This document shows, in pieces, positions 5,552-5,731 of a stretch of DNA of 5,731 nucleotides (its first letter is position 1; each line of letters starts with the position of its first letter). The stretch comes from an uncultured Lactobacillus sp. (GTDB lineage: Bacteria; Bacillota; Bacilli; Lactobacillales; Lactobacillaceae). The translations under genes and the position numbers were made by a program. The stretch is taken from contig CALNAK010000033.1 in NCBI GenBank assembly GCA_937874185.1, positions 1 through 5,731 on the forward strand, given 5' to 3'. The notes below the pieces were generated by a model that saw nothing but the letters and a program-made list of their open reading frames with translations, was not told the DNA's origin and did no database searches.

Positions 5552-5602
5552 ACAAACGCAATAAAAACGTTGTTAAATCAGTATTGACAACGTTTCGTTT
5601 GT
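5552..5602. repeat. Nested inverted repeat over the rightward promoter, candidate operator
   Basis: Inner arms AAACGTTGT (5565-5573) and ACAACGTTT (5587-5595) are exact complements around a 13-nt spacer. Outer arms ACAAACG (5552-5558) and CGTTTGT (5596-5602) are also exact. The right half covers the -35 box of the promoter at 5584-5612, as expected for a repressor site, for example one bound by a Cop or Rep protein of this plasmid. The regulator is not in the window. Confidence 0.6.
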
Positions 5603-5612
5603 AAGTTATTAT
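5584..5612 (+). promoter_or_regulatory. Strong rightward promoter
   Basis: TTGACA (5584-5589), a 17-nt spacer and TATTAT (5607-5612) form a nearly perfect sigma-A promoter on the plus strand. A transcript would start near 5619 and run out of the window. No open frame with a ribosome binding site follows in the remaining 110 bp, so the gene it serves, plausibly rep, lies further right behind a leader. Confidence 0.65.
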
Positions 5613-5648
5613 CAAAGAATAAACTAATGTTTTAAAATTTAGAAAATT

Positions 5649-5688
5649 AAAAAAAGAAAAGCCACCAAGGATTGCCGTCCTTGATAGC
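5649..5688 (-). terminator. Rho-independent terminator for leftward transcription
   Basis: On the minus strand GCTATCAAGGA (5688-5678) pairs with TCCTTGGTGGC (5671-5661) through all 11 positions, including two G-U pairs, around the loop CGGCAA. It is followed by TTTTCTTTTTTT (5660-5649). This is a good intrinsic terminator for an RNA or gene entering from beyond the right edge. On the plus strand the same hairpin lacks a T-tract, so it should not end the rightward transcript from 5619. A minus-strand frame entering from the edge stays open through it, but a coding role looks less likely. Confidence 0.7.
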
Positions 5689-5731
5689 TACATGATTCTT
5701 ATATGTACTAGAATGTGTATCTATATTATAT

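Noticed and set aside
5661..5731. Minus-strand coding sequence running in from the right edge through the hairpin
   Set aside because: One frame is open for about 27 codons, but it runs through a perfect terminator stem and U-tract; too short to support as a gene without flanking sequence.

Overview
The window is strongly AT-rich. It reads like a plasmid segment from a low-GC Gram-positive bacterium, most likely a member of the Lactobacillales (Lactobacillaceae, Leuconostocaceae or Lactococcus relatives). This rests on the AT bias, clear AGGAGG-type ribosome binding sites, TTG starts, a type Ib ParA followed by a small DUF5388/PrgO-like ParB, and an AbiV-family gene. The species cannot be fixed from the sequence alone. 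Every supported gene lies on the minus strand, so the genetic order runs from the right end of the window to the left.

Right part (about 4168-5731), plasmid maintenance. Positions 5552-5731 hold a strong rightward promoter inside a nested inverted repeat, and just downstream of it a rho-independent terminator for leftward transcription. This looks like the control region of a gene beyond the window, possibly rep, perhaps with an antisense RNA. Positions 5362-5544 carry at least five exact and two degenerate copies of CAAGTAGTC in both orientations, a candidate centromere/operator. The parA promoter sits between two of these copies. parA (start best placed at 5338) and parB (4536) follow with one base between them.

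Middle (1294-3971), a Gabija-like defence pair. An OLD-family ATPase/TOPRIM nuclease gene (GajA-like) overlaps by 16 nt a compact UvrD-type helicase gene (GajB-like). The nuclease gene is interrupted by one in-frame TAA at 2640-2642. The same frame then continues open for 91 more codons that encode the expected C-terminal end of the family. The allele is either a nonsense-mutated, probably nuclease-dead version, or a sequencing/assembly error.

Left part (1-1293). An AbiV-family HEPN abortive-infection gene (559-1179, TTG start) lies downstream of the helicase behind a perfect 11-bp inverted repeat. Beyond its stop, the same frame carries a short coding-like tail after two stop codons. The remaining left 430 bp has no convincing gene, but its first ~110 bp hold a hairpin, a promoter and an RBS for a leftward gene whose first codons are cut by the window edge.

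Together this is a plasmid partition module joined head-to-tail to a small anti-phage island (Gabija-like plus AbiV-like). No completely unknown system is evident. The most notable points are the disrupted nuclease, the Gabija/AbiV pairing next to par, and the structured control sequences.
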